64,000 nt of DNA from Hordeum vulgare subsp. vulgare (taxonomy: Eukaryota > Streptophyta > Magnoliopsida > Poales > Poaceae): positions 94,722,244 through 94,786,243 of the forward strand of contig NC_058521.1 of the NCBI RefSeq assembly GCF_904849725.1, in the 5' to 3' direction. Of this stretch, positions 48,996-60,638 are shown piece after piece; positions within the stretch are counted from its first letter, which is position 1; every line of letters starts with the position of its first letter. The notes under the pieces are model-generated. The model saw nothing but the letters and a program-made list of their open reading frames with translations. It did no database searches and had not been told where the DNA came from. Both the position numbers and the translations under genes were made by a program.

Positions 48996-50090
48996 TTGGT
49001 GTGTGTTTTTCCGACGGCCACAAATAAAACCTATTCTCAAAAAAAAGTTTGTATTGTGTGTATCTCCCTCCCTCTCTTACCCGTCTCATCCCCAAAACCT
49101 CAACCCTACCAGATGCAGTATGAAGCTGGACTTGTAGTCTCTGGACCAATGACCCAGCTGCAAGCTGAAATATGGATTCAGAACAAGGAGAACCACTTCG
49201 GGAGCAACTTGATCTCAAGGAAATATGAAGTGGAACATGCTCTTCAGTACTTTACACAAGGTGCTGCAATCTGGTGGAAAATGCATCATGCCATACAAGG
49301 ATTTAGTGGGGCAGAAAGTTGGGATGAATTCAAGAACACTCTGTTAAGATCCCGACTTATTCAGAAGTGCTATGATAATCCGAAGGAGAAGACTTGTGCA
49401 TGCAAGATCTGTGGAGAAATAGGACACACCCAGGAGGAACACAAGGATGGATGCACTCATTGTGAAGAAAATCACCCAGCTGAGGAGTGCCCAAGTAGTT
49501 AGGTGACTTGCTTCTTGTGTGAAGGAACCACCCACTACCCAGCTCAATATCACATTTACCCCAAGGTACAACAAGTTTTCAAGCAGCAGAAAGATGAAGT
49601 GAAGGAAACCCTCAAGAAGAAGATTCTAGAGGAACCGGTGATGATTGAAAATATTGAAGACCCTGATGGACAAGGTCTGACCAGATTTTTCTCCAATGCA
49701 TGCTACTCATGTGGAGAAGAAGGACATTATTCACAGGACTGCACGAAGACAAGCCAAGGGTATCTGGGAAACTTCCCGACGGAAGAAGTGGAGTTTGATC
49801 CACTTGAAATAGAAGAACTGGCCAAAATAAAAGGAGTCCGGAAAGAAGAAAAAGTACCTTCGGAAGAACCAAATCTCTGCAGACAAAGACCTGAGTCATG
49901 TCAGATGTTACAAGTGTATGAAATTTGGCCACCACAAATACATGTGCTCAGGAAGGAAGCCGGGAATCCAAGGAGCAAAAGCAGAAGCTAAGAAGACTCA
50001 AGACTGGTCAAAACTCATTTGCTTTTGTTGCAAGGAAGCAGGACATTTTGCTAGCGATTGTCTACAAAGGAAGAAAGCTAAGAAGGAGTA
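48996..50090 (+). pseudogene. gag with about six zinc knuckles, one TAG and one frameshift
   Basis: The capsid-like part shows the Ty3 Gag pattern FTQGAAIWWKMHH followed by SWDEFKNTLLRSRL. A row of cysteine clusters follows: CKICGEIGH, CTHCEENHPAEEC, CFLCEGTTHYPAQYH, CYSCGEEGHYSQDC, CYKCMKFGHHKYMC and CFCCKEAGHFASDC. At least three fit CX2CX4HX4C exactly; most plant Gags have one or two. The frame is open from 48996 except for a TAG at 49500-49502, and shifts near 49880, after which the last two knuckles and a basic tail (RKKAKKE) are read to about 50090. The true start is probably near 49110; the upstream codons look untranslated. Zinc knuckles would bind element RNA. Confidence 0.75.
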
Positions 50091-50445
50091 GTTAAGTTTT
50101 GGCCGCGGCAATTAGTGTAATATGAAGAACTCTTGTTTTTCATGAGATCATGGAGTGAAAATGTTTGTAACAGAAGTCCCTGAGATTGTAATAACATCTT
50201 GAATAAATGGAATTTATTGTCTCATGATTGTCTATGTTGAAACTGTATGCGTTGTTTCTCTACGAGCAAAGATCTCTGAACAATTATGAGGATATGAGAA
50301 AATATGGTCTATGCAGGCATGAGTACAATTCATTTAAGTGTGGTAGTAATCGGTAAACCCCACAGGATCCATTGAGTAGGAGTGTACCATGATTACCAAG
50401 GAGACATATACATTCCTCTAAGAACCTATTTACTGACACCTGCAG

Positions 50446-50901
50446 ATGACAACTCTCTACGAGTCATTCCTCAAGGGCCCAGAAACGATCATGACCCTGA
50501 CCAGTGATCATGATTACCCGAAAATCCTGAAGGACATGATGAAGCACATTCATCTTGAAGGAGATGCAGTCTACAAAGGCTACCCATTCATGGAAAATGG
50601 AGTCGAACTTTGGTACGTGGAAGTACACCTCCACCATGTGAAAGGAGTTTGTCCAAAGACTATGGGGCAATACTTTTTCATTTCACGTGTACCACGAGCA
50701 ACCTTCTTTGATGCTGTTCGTGAAGCTGCCATGGAAGCCATACGTTAGATTGGGGAAATACTAGAAGCAAGACTCCGTCATACCCAGGAATACCTGAGTG
50801 AGGTGCATGCAGAGATTATGGAGATGAAGCTAATGACCACCATGATGAAGCAAAAGATGGATGATTTCAAGGAGCACCTCGGAAAGTTCGAGTGGAACTA
50901 A
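50446..50901 (+). pseudogene. Unknown ORF2 of the long-LTR element, one in-frame TAG
   Basis: ATG 50446 opens 100 codons to a TAG at 50746. The same frame then continues for 51 more codons to TAA at 50899-50901, giving a 151-codon reading unit. The first part has a compact mixed alpha/beta look (DHDYPKILKDMMKHIH, ELWYVEVHLHHVKG, GQYFFISRVPRATFFDAVRE). The second is a Met/Glu/Lys-rich amphipathic helix (VHAEIMEMKLMTTMMKQKM). I recognise no catalytic motif and cannot name a family. The position after gag, where pol would sit, and the coherent continuation past the stop suggest a once-selected accessory protein of the element. Confidence 0.55.
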
Positions 50902-51823
50902 AGTACCTCCAAGGGAGACAGATGAGTAAAGTTGGCAGAAATGCTCGACCATACCGAACAATGTGGATGGCAGCATTTGTAATAAAGTACTTTTGAATTG
51001 GAGTTTTTGAGGATAAATTAAGGATGTAATAAAGGATTGATTTTGAAATGAATATGATTTATGGAAGAAGCTATGATGGATCAGCAAACGTTTTCTTAGG
51101 AGCATACGTAAACCTGAGAGTTGTGAAGATACGATAGATGTTTCGTTCAGCTTGCAGAACCAATGGATTATTCGAACTTCGTTCATGGACAAGAGGAATT
51201 CTGCAACGCTTGTGAGGATGCCCAAGTGTTAGAATGCGAGATTCGCTAAACCTTATACAGAGAAATGATTTGGGTGCGGAATGGATTGATCACCATGACG
51301 ACTTACTCTTATCATTTATCTTGCTATTCGGAATGGTAAATCTGAGAGACTCACCCATAGAGAGAGACGACATTCATTGAAGCTTTTGTTTAAGCCTTAG
51401 AATGGTATGATGAAAGCCCATGTACATGGCACTTGTTGTCACGCGTAGGAAATTTTACGGTGAGGATGAAACCAAGACCCCTCTCTCTACAGGATAACCA
51501 CAAATGGTAGACCACCATGAGAACCATCGATATGTTATTTAGAATTGACCATGAGACTGTCAGTTAAGAAGACCCAGCGACGGAGGAAGCTTATATCAAC
51601 GGGAGAGCATCACCAAAGGATTTAATATGAAGACTGTGCGATGTCAGTTGCCAAAACCACAGAGGATCGTTAAAGCATTTTGAGGGACCATTATCTCTCA
51701 TTTTAAGTGTGGTAGCATCCCACCTTGCCGGAGATTGGATTTGTTAGAAGACCCCCAAACACTAACCTTTCTTTCTAGCCTCTTCGAATCTCGAGGACGA
51801 GATTCATTTTAAGTGTGGTAGTT
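50902..51823 (+). other. Non-coding 3' internal region of the long-LTR element
   Basis: No gene supported. It ends with CTCGAGGACGAGATTC and AAGTGTGGTAGTT just before the 3' LTR. The last stretch is a weak polypurine tract. A similar TTTAAGTGTGGTAG string occurs at about 50334 and 51702. Confidence 0.6.
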
Positions 51824-54800
51824 TGTAACATCCCAAAATTTTGAATTTTGGAATGTTAATATAATTATTAGATTGATTGTCTCTTGTTTGCTTGAGTGAT
51901 TTAAACTTGTGTGAAATTTCAAACTTTTCGAAACTTTTGAATGAGAGGGAATAAAATGACTTTCCCCTTCTCCGGTGAATTCAAATTAAAGCTTTTAAAA
52001 GCAAAGAGAGAAGAAGACATGACTTCTTCAACTATAAAGGATTTGAACGGAGATGTTTACATTTGAATTCCCTTGCATTTTAATTGTTTTCTTCGTGTAA
52101 GAAATGCCGGGAAATTCTTTCGTCTTTTGTTTTTCTTTTCCATCGCGCGAGAAATGTCCGGAGAAAACTCTCTTGCACGCAAGAGAGAGAGAGGAGGAAA
52201 ATGACCCTCCAAAGTGCGGGCAAATCTCTGAAATATTTGAGCAAAGAAAACCCAAAATTCTTTTGCAAAAATAATTGCAAAAAGAAATAAAGCAAATTGG
52301 GAATTTTTGAAAAAACATTTTTTTCAAGTTTTTTTTTTGGCTTTAAAAAATGTTATTCGGGTAGAGATTCTTTTTCTGATTTTTTTGATATATAATACCA
52401 TATATAAATATATTGATTTATTTTCTTTTTTTGCTTTTATATTTTCTGTTTTGGAAAGGTTTAATACTAGGAAGTCTTTTTTTTTCTTACACCACCGCCG
52501 CCCTGGGCGCTAAATAAGCCCAGCCCGATCCCCACTTACCTGGGATCAAATCCCCTATGCCCCAACCGACCCGACCCCCTCTACCCCCTTCTCTCTGCCA
52601 GTGGGGCCCAGCCCGAGCCACCCCTCCACGTCACCCTTCTCCTTCCTCCCTCTCCTCTCCTTCCTTCTTCTCCCAGTACCGAAACCGAACCCCACGGAAC
52701 TCGCGATTCCCTTCCCAGTACTCCCTCTCCTGCTTCCTTATCCCTCCCCCAACTAGCCTATATAAAGCCCCGCCTCGGCCGACCCCGTTCCTACCCCGAG
52801 CCGCCGCCGCCCCATCCCCTACCCGCCGCACCGCGAGCTCGCCGGTGCAAACTATTGCACCACCTTCGGTCGCCCTGGGAGCCACCCCCCCCCCCCCCCC
52901 CGAGCTCTCTCTCCCCCGAGCGCCTCCCAAGAGGAGGAGGAACCCCACCGCCGCCACCCATCTCCTCCAACCCCGCCCCGGAGTCCCCCTCCCCCCTCGC
53001 CGGCCATCCTCCCCCTCGCCGGAGCAGCGAGCTGCACCACGTCTACCCCGCCTCCTGGAGCAGCGCCCCCCCCCCCCCCCCCGAGCCCCTCTCCGCACCG
53101 AGCCTCACCCCGAGGAGGAGTACCCTCGCCGCCACCCCGCCCCTTCTCCCTCGCCGGCGACGCCCTCGCCGGAGCAACACCTCCACAGCCACGGCCTCTA
53201 TTTTTCTCTTCTTTGTAGTACCCCTTAGATCTTTAACCAGTGGTGTAGATTAGATCTTTTAGTACCCTTTCGGTTTAGTTGAGTAAACCAGCGGTTTATA
53301 TTCACTTATACTATTAGCCAGTGGTTTTTGTTAAGCCTAGGCCATTTGCTCCTAAGTTAGCAGAAAACACCTCCCACAACCTATCACAACATGCCACGTG
53401 TACCCCCTATTTGTAGATAGTTAGCTTCAGTTTTTCTGCCTGTTTGCAAAAAACAGAAAGTTTCAATTTTGTTTTGGCCACACCTTTTTATCCCGAAGCC
53501 CAATGATAGTGATTCTTTTTCCAGGAGCTCACAAATTTCCTGTAGTTTTTAAAAACATATAATATGTCTATGTTTGAAATTTGCAAATATAAGTTAGAGC
53601 CGATTTAGTTAAAACATTGTTTTGCCTATTACAGGAGTTTGAAAAATGATTTTGAGTTGATTCTTTTTTATACTGATTTCTAGTGATAAATTCTTACTGT
53701 GGTAGAAGTTTCAGAATTTTTAAAGTATTTTTACTGGTGTTTTTAACAGAAACAAGTTTCTGCCATACCGTCGCGTGTTGAATTCTTTTACGTAGGCTTT
53801 TGCAAATCATTTCATGTGATGTTATTTTTACTTGTGAATGATTGAAGTGCTTATGGTGTGCTTTGTGTTTGTATCGTTAGATCATCCGGAGTGTGAAGCG
53901 TGTTACTTAGAGACGCTCGAGCAGGACAACTATCATCAAGGCAAGTCATTTTGATCATGTTATTTTACCTATGTTTTCGATGCATCGTAGATCACCTTCT
54001 TTGCCCAATTTGCATGCTGCCTAGGTACTTGGAAACTTTAGTATAGTTGTAGCATCATGTGGTAGGAACACAACAACCCCGACACTTGGCCCCGGGACGA
54101 CAATTTCTTAATGCTATGCTTGAGTAGACGGGTCATCGGTTGAGTGTATACCACGAGTGATGCGAGGTTGATATAATAATCAAGACCGGTTAAGACAAGA
54201 TTTTCAAGACCTCGGACGCAATGCAACACTGGGTGAAGGACGGTTGATCGGCTCCCTGGAAAACCCAGTGGATGCCCGGGATGCTGGAGAGGCCATGTCA
54301 TCCTGGGGAAAGCTTCACCCAGGCTCAAAGAGATGGACGGATATTTTCAAGACCCAAGGCTTACCTGCACAGCCACAAGTCATTATGGGCTCTAGCTTGG
54401 TTGGACAATGCAGCGACTCTGGACAGGCGGTGCTAGCAGATGTAGAAGAATGGTAGGAATGGATGGGCACCGACAGGGATTCAGAGGGACCCGTTGAAAG
54501 ACCATGTTTTGATCATCCGGTCTTCAAACACCCTGAAGTGCGAGGACATACACGGAGGCGATCAAATCTTGTGGGGAATGTGTGCAAAACTCTGCAGAGT
54601 ACTCAAACCTAATCTATTACCCGTGTCCACGGTCATGGACAACTTGAGCCAAAGGAACTGAAGTTATCTGGATTTCTCAACACCATTAAATATATTTGAT
54701 GAGGGTAATTATTGACAACTCGGGTACGAGAACTGGTTGGCGGAACCATCTCGTTAACAACCAACAATATAGTAACATTTTTCTTTTAACCCTCTCTTGA

Positions 54801-55200
54801 TGTAGGATAAAACTTGCTTTTCGCTAAAAACCTATAGCCCCACCTGCCATATATGCATATAGTATAGATGATTATTTTTCACCCCTCTCTTATGTGACTT
54901 GCCGGCATATTCAATATGCTGACCTACACGGCTGCAACGTCTTATGTTGCAGACATTTTCTTCGACGAGTAAGAGTACGATTCAGGGTTACGGTCTACAC
55001 TCAACTTGCCGTTGGTGTTTATTGGGACTCCACTCCCTTGACCGCTTCCGCTGGGATATTTAAGGTATATATCAGTTTTACGCTATTTACATGTGATTTC
55101 ACTTTGAGATATACATTGATGTACTGTGTGTGCCAGCATACTGATCCAGGGATGGCACAGAAACACAGAGGCTTGATTCGTTTTGAGTCGGGTCGCTACA
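51824..55200 (+). repeat. 3' LTR of the long-LTR element (3377 bp)
   Basis: Direct copy of 45197-48617. Indel differences include a loss of about 30 bases near 53195 (the AGCTCCACCACGG segment of the 5' copy), a replaced segment near 53885, and different C-run lengths near 52890 and 53070. Confidence 0.92.
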
Positions 55201-55205
55201 GAAGC

Positions 55206-56284
55206 AAAGGTTGTCATGCGCTTTTGAGGTTTGGATGTGTGTCCTCTTAGTGCGTAGGAATGTCACTTTATATTGCCTCCTGTGATAAAGAACTTTATTA
55301 TGCTATCTGTCGCTTTTATGTCTTCCTCATCACAGGTTCGTACAAATCTTATTTTCCACACACTAATAGATCATACATATTAGGGAGCAATTTTTATTGC
55401 TTACACCGATGACAAATTACTTGAGGGATCTTATTCAATCCATAGGTAGGTATGGTGGACTCTCATGGCAAAACTAGGTTGAAGGTTCGTGCATGCACAA
55501 GTAGCATCTCTACTTAGTGCGGTAGGTTTGGCTAATATGAGGTGGAATCAATTGTCACATGCTAAGGGATCTCTATTCATATAACATTGTTCGGAGCCGA
55601 GCAAACACAATTCATTATGTTGTCTTCCTTGTCCAACATCTACTTCTAGGCATGTAATAGTGTAGTGAGTGTTCACAATCATAGATGGTGTCCAAGATGA
55701 TATATTTATATGTGAACCTCTCCTTCTTTATCACTTCCTATTAATTATAACAATGACCAAGGTCTACCTTTGTCTACCCTCAACAAGTTTCAATCATCAT
55801 TCTTTTTGTATCTGAAGCCATCACTTCCCATAAGATCATTGCATGATCTTTCATGCTTTTGTTCTTTTCTCAATCTCTTGATCATGGCATGAGGAAAGAC
55901 CTTTCAACTAAGACACTCTTTATTATATGGCTCACGAGCTCGAATACATCGGGGGTGACACAAAGCAAAACTCAAGCCTAAAACACTAAGATCTTTATAC
56001 TACTAGAGAAAGAGAAAACTGAAAAGGGACAAACTAAAACAAAGGTAAAGGCAAAAGATGTGATGGTGATACGATACCAGGGCAACTCCCCCAAGCTTGG
56101 CACAAGCCAAGGGGGTTCCCCATACTGATGCTTAGTTGTCTTCCTTTGGAGGTGATGGTGGTGGAGTTGTTGCAGAGGTCTTGAGCTTGTTTAATTTCCA
56201 CTTGAGCATAAAATTCTGCTCCCTCAGATCATCATTTTCCTCTTCAAGCCTCAACACCCTTTGGCATAATTACTGTTTACTCTC
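55206..56284 (-). other. Gypsy internal untranslated region
   Basis: Continues the - strand Gypsy element after the nested insertion. No gene. An extra purine tract (AAGCTTGGGGGAGTTG on the - strand, about 56101-56086) resembles the functional one. Confidence 0.6.
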
Positions 56285-56551
56285 CTACAAGAAACGAGAA
56301 GGGATAAACAAAGTCTTAGGCTTCTTCCTTGAGTCAGGGAGGCTCGACTTCTTGAACTCCACAAGCATGTGTCCAAGTTGAGGTAGAGGAGCCTCCTCCT
56401 CATCGGAACTTGTTTGTTCCTTCCCCTTGGGATCATAATCTTCTTCCTCATCAGTGGTCCAGCCATAAGGATCCAAGTCCCCATAGACCTTGGGGTTAGC
56501 AAGGTAATCTTCCACATAGCCCCCCCTCTGAATCTTGAGAAGACATTTTGC
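56285..56551 (-). pseudogene. Small acidic accessory ORF of the Gypsy element, frameshifted
   Basis: On the - strand an ATG near 56551 starts MSSQDSEG, then a G-run (GGGGGGG) puts the sequence out of frame. The continuing frame (56515-56285) reads EDYLANPKVYGDLDPYGWT, DEEEDYDPKGKEQTSSDEEE and KPKTLFIPSRFL. It lies downstream of pol, where some Athila-lineage elements carry an extra ORF. I do not recognise a function. A GC-rich, leader-like segment precedes it (56650-56800). Confidence 0.45.
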
Positions 56552-56880
56552 CCTAGATCTGCGGCAGAAAACAGGTTCGAAACGAAAACAGAGGAAATCT
56601 GTGTGACACGAGGGTCAGACCTTACGGGAGAATATATAATGTTTTTTTCAGACCAGAAGGAGTACTCCGCACGAAAACGTAGTCCAGGAGGCACACGAGG
56701 TGGCCACAAGCCCCCCAGGCGCGGACAGGGGGTGGGCCTGCTCCTGGCAGGCTTGGCGCCTCCTCGGGCGCTTTCCGGACTACTTCCAATTTTTGTATTT
56801 TTTCAAATATTCCAAAACGGAGAAAATTTCCTACTGGAAAAGTTTTGGAGTCTGCTTTCTTACCGAATCACATACCTCTT
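56552..56880 (-). other. Leader-like spacer between pol and the accessory ORF
   Basis: No coding frame. It has a GC-rich core (about 56690-56780) with AT-rich flanks, resembling the promoter-proximal segment of LTRs from this group. It may drive the accessory ORF, by inference. Confidence 0.4.
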
Positions 56881-59391
56881 CGTTTTTGGAGTCTGAAACA
56901 GGCTGATAAATCCCTTAGGTATTCTTCCAGAGTTATGGTATTGATAATATTGCTTTCAAAATTTATGGGAGTACCTGAGATATAATGCTTGATTCCCTGT
57001 CCATTTACAACTCTCGGAAAATTACCTTCCGTGTTGTTGATCTTGATAGCACCGGAACGATATAGTTCCTCAACAATATAGGGACCTTCCCATTTAGAGA
57101 GAAGCTTGCGTGCAAAAAATCTTAAACGAGAATTATATAGCAAGACATAATCACCTACATTGAACTCATGCTTTTGTGTCCTCTTATCATGCCACCTCTT
57201 AACCTTTTCTTTGAACAACTTGGCATTTTTCATATGAATGAGTGATCCATTCATCAAGCGAGCTAATGTCAAATAACCTCTTCTCACCAGCAAGTTTGAA
57301 GTCAAAGTTGAGTTCTTTGATTGCCCAATAAGCTTTATGCTCTAGCTCAAGAGGTAGATGACATGCTTTACCATACACCATTTTGTACGGAGACATGCCC
57401 ATGGGATTCTTATAGGCAGTTCTATAAGCCCACAGTGCATCATCGAGCTTCTTAGACCAATTCTTTCTAGACCTATTAACAGTCTTTTGCAGAATCAGTT
57501 TAATCTCTCTATTGATTAGCTCTACTTGACCACTGGACTGAGGGTGATATGGAGACGCAATTCTATGGTTGACATCATACTTAGCAAGCGTCTTACGGAA
57601 AGCGCCATGAATGAAATGTGAACCACCATCAGTCATTAGATATCTAGGGACTCCAAATCTAGGGAAAATAACTTCTTTAAGCATCCTGATAGAGGTGTTG
57701 TGATCAACACTACTAGTGGGGATAACTTCTACCCACTTAGTGACGTAATCAACAGCAACTAGGATGTGAGTATACCCATTGTATTTTGGAAAAGGTCCCA
57801 TATAATCAAAGCCCCATACATCAAATGGTTCAATGACAAGTGAATAGTTCATAGGCATTTCCTGACGTTTACTAATATTACATATTCTTTGACATTCGTC
57901 ACAAGACAAGACAAACTTACGGGCATCCTTGAAGAGAGTGGGCCAATAGAAACCTGATTGCAATACCTTGTGTGAAGTTCTATCTCCCGCATGGTGTCCT
58001 CCATAGGCCTCAGAGTGACACTTTTGTAGGATCTGTCCCTGTTCATGTTCAGGTACACAACGTCTAATAACACCATCTACTCCTTCCTTATAAAGGTGAG
58101 GATCATCCCAAGAGTAATGTCCCAAGTCAAAGAAGAATTTCTTCTTTTGCTGGTATGTGAAACTAGGTGGTGTATATTTGGCAAAAATATGGTTTGCATA
58201 TTCAGCATACCACGGTGCACTACGTGAAGCATTGATGACATTCAATTGCTCATCGGGAAAGCTATCATCAATAGGTTGTCGGTCATCAAGAATGTTCTCC
58301 AACCTAGACAAGTTATCAGCTACGGGGTTATCAGCACCCTTCCTGTCGACAACGTGCAAATCAAATTCTTGTAGCAAGAGAACCCATCTGATAAGTCTAG
58401 GTTTAGCGTCTTTCTTCTCCATGAGGTACTTAATAGCAGTATGTTCAATGTGAATAGTGACTTTGGAATCAACTATGTAAGACCTGAACTTTTCACATGC
58501 AAACACGACTACTAAAAATTCCTTTTCCGTAGTAGCATAGTTTCTTTGGGCACTGTCTAGAGTTTTACAAGCATAGTGAATAACATTCAACTTCTTATCA
58601 ACTCTTTGCCCTAGGACAGCACCAACAACATAATCACTAGCATCACACATGATTTCAAAAGGTAAGTTCCAATCAGGTGGTTGAACAATAGGTGCGGTTA
58701 TCAAAGCCTTCTTAAGTATTTCGAAGGCTTCCTCACAATCATCTTCAAAAACAAAAGGAATAACCTTTTGGAAGAGATTGGTAAGAGGCCTAGAAATCTT
58801 AGAGAAGTCTTTAATGAACCTTCTATAGAAACCAGCATGACCAAGGAAACTTCTTATACCTTTGATATCTGTGGGGTATGGCATTTTCTCGATTGCATCA
58901 ACCTTAGCCATATCGACTTCAATACCTCTTTCAGAAATTTTACGACCTAAGACGATGCCTTCATTAACCGTAAAGTGGCACTTCTCCCAATTCAAGACAA
59001 GATTGGTATCTTTACATCTCTGGAAGACCCAATCAAGGTTGTTGAGGCAATCATCAAAAGAAGACCCGTAAACGGAGAAGTCATCCATGAAAACCTCGAC
59101 AATCTTTTCACAAAAGTCATAGAATATAGCCATCATACATATTTGAAAGGTGGCAGGTGCATTACATAAGCCAAAAGGCATATGTCTATAAGCAAATGTA
59201 CCGAAAGGACAGGTGAAAGTGGTTTTCTCCTGATCAGATTGTGCAACTCGTATTTGGGAGAAACCAGAATAACCGTCTAGAAAGCAGAAGTGTGTGTGTT
59301 TGGACAGTCTTTCTAGCATTTGGTCGATAAAAGGCAAAGGATAATGATCTTTCCTAGTGGCTTTATTCAATTTCCTAAAATTGATCACCAT
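56881..59391 (-). pseudogene. Gypsy pol: reverse transcriptase (most), RNase H, integrase
   Basis: From 59391 downward: the Ty3-type [20 protein letters not shown] and [11 protein letters not shown], catalytic [10 protein letters not shown] near 59100-59070, and RNase H with [18 protein letters not shown] and THIEH-type segments. The integrase zinc module follows ([12 protein letters not shown], then CDECQR), then a core with [18 protein letters not shown] and [12 protein letters not shown] (Asp, Asp, Glu present). The integrase frame breaks near 57215; its C-terminal part ([35 protein letters not shown]) is read in another frame to about 56890. No chromodomain is seen, in line with the Athila branch. 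Confidence 0.9.
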
Positions 59392-60635
59392 CCTATAGCC
59401 AGTAATAATCCTCTATGGGATCAATTCATCCTTATCATTAGGGACAACGGTAATGCATCCTTCTTAGGGACGCAATGCACCGGACTCACCCAATCACTAT
59501 GAGAAACAGGATAGATAATACCTGCTTCCAGGAGCTTTAGTATTTCTTTTCTTACTACCTCTTTCATCTTAGGATTCAGTCTCCGTTGATGATCAGCAAC
59601 TGGCTTGGAATCAGGATCAGTTTTAATCTTGTGCTGGTATAGAGTGGGACTAATGCCCTTAAGATCATCAAGAGTGTATCCAATAGCAGCACGGTGCTTC
59701 CTCGGTGTTTTTAGTAACTTCTTTTCTTCATGCTCTGAGAGGCTAGCACTAATTATGACAGGATATATCTCTTTCTCATCAAGATAGTCATACTTAAGAG
59801 TATCAGGCAACTGTTTAAGCTCGAATACAGGATCACCTTTTGGTGGGGGTGGATCCCCAAGCAGTTCAATAGGCAAGGTATTCTTAAGGATAGGATATTG
59901 TTCTAAGACAACTCTATCTATCTCATCCCTTTCATCCATATGCATATCATTTTGATGCTCAAACAAGTATTGCTCTAAGGGATCAGTAGGAGGCACGACA
60001 ATAGAAGCTAAGGCAATAGTTTCATCCTTACTGGGCAACTCTTTTTCATGAGGTTGTCTACCAAACTTGGAGAAATTGAACTCGTGTGACACACCTTCAA
60101 AGCCAACAGTGACAGTTTGCTTCTCACAGTCAATATGAGCATTGACAGTATTGAGAAAAGCTCTACCAAATATGACGGGACAAAAGCTATCTTGTGTGGT
60201 AGCAAGAATGAGGAAATCAGCAAGATACTTCGTTTTGCCACACAAGACTTCAACATCCCTAACAATTCCCACACGACAGATAGTATCTCTATTGGCAAGC
60301 TGAATAGTGACATCAATAGGTTCTATCTCAATAGGTGCAATCTCGTCTTTGATTTCATCATATAAGGATTGAGGTATTGCACTAACACTAGCACCCACGT
60401 CACATAAACCATGATAACAATGATCTCCTAGCTTAACAGAAACAACAGGAGTGCCAACAACAGGCCTATGTTTGTCTCTAGCGTGAGGTTTAGCAATTCT
60501 AGCAGCATCTTCACAGAAGTGAATATTATGTCCGTCAACATCGTCGGACAGGAGATCTTTGATAATAGCAATGCTAGGTTCAACTCTAATTTGCTCAGGG
60601 GGTGTAGGTGTTCTAATGTAGCCTCTACGTATCAT
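59392..60635 (-). pseudogene. Gypsy pol: protease and start of reverse transcriptase
   Basis: The aspartic protease has the active-site context LCDVGASVSAIPQSLYDE near 60410-60360 and the second conserved patch PVIFGRAFLNTV. The reverse transcriptase begins with LNPKMKEVVRKEILKLLEAG and DWVSPVHCVPKK. At about 59470 the frame slips. In the shifted frame the conserved P-Q-R triplet before IITGYR reads P-stop-R, because CAG has become TAG (about 59415). So one frameshift and one stop separate this part from 59391. Confidence 0.88.
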
Positions 60636-60638
60636 ATT

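Larger units (their letters stand above)
45197..55200 (+). mobile_element. Non-autonomous LTR retrotransposon with 3.4-kb LTRs (chromovirus-related)
   Basis: Direct LTRs 45197-48617 and 51824-55200, initiator-tRNA-Met primer site at 48622, and a perfect 5-base duplication GAAGC (45192-45196 and 55201-55205). The internal region is only 3.2 kb and encodes a multi-zinc-knuckle Gag and one unknown ORF, but no protease, reverse transcriptase or integrase. The TGTAACATCCC start, the Met primer site and the CTCGAGGACGAGATTC segment before the 3' LTR recall Tekay/Del chromoviruses, so it probably depends on such a partner. By eye I count nine mismatches in the first ~470 aligned LTR bases (about 2%), so it is much younger than the Gypsy element it split. 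Confidence 0.92.
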
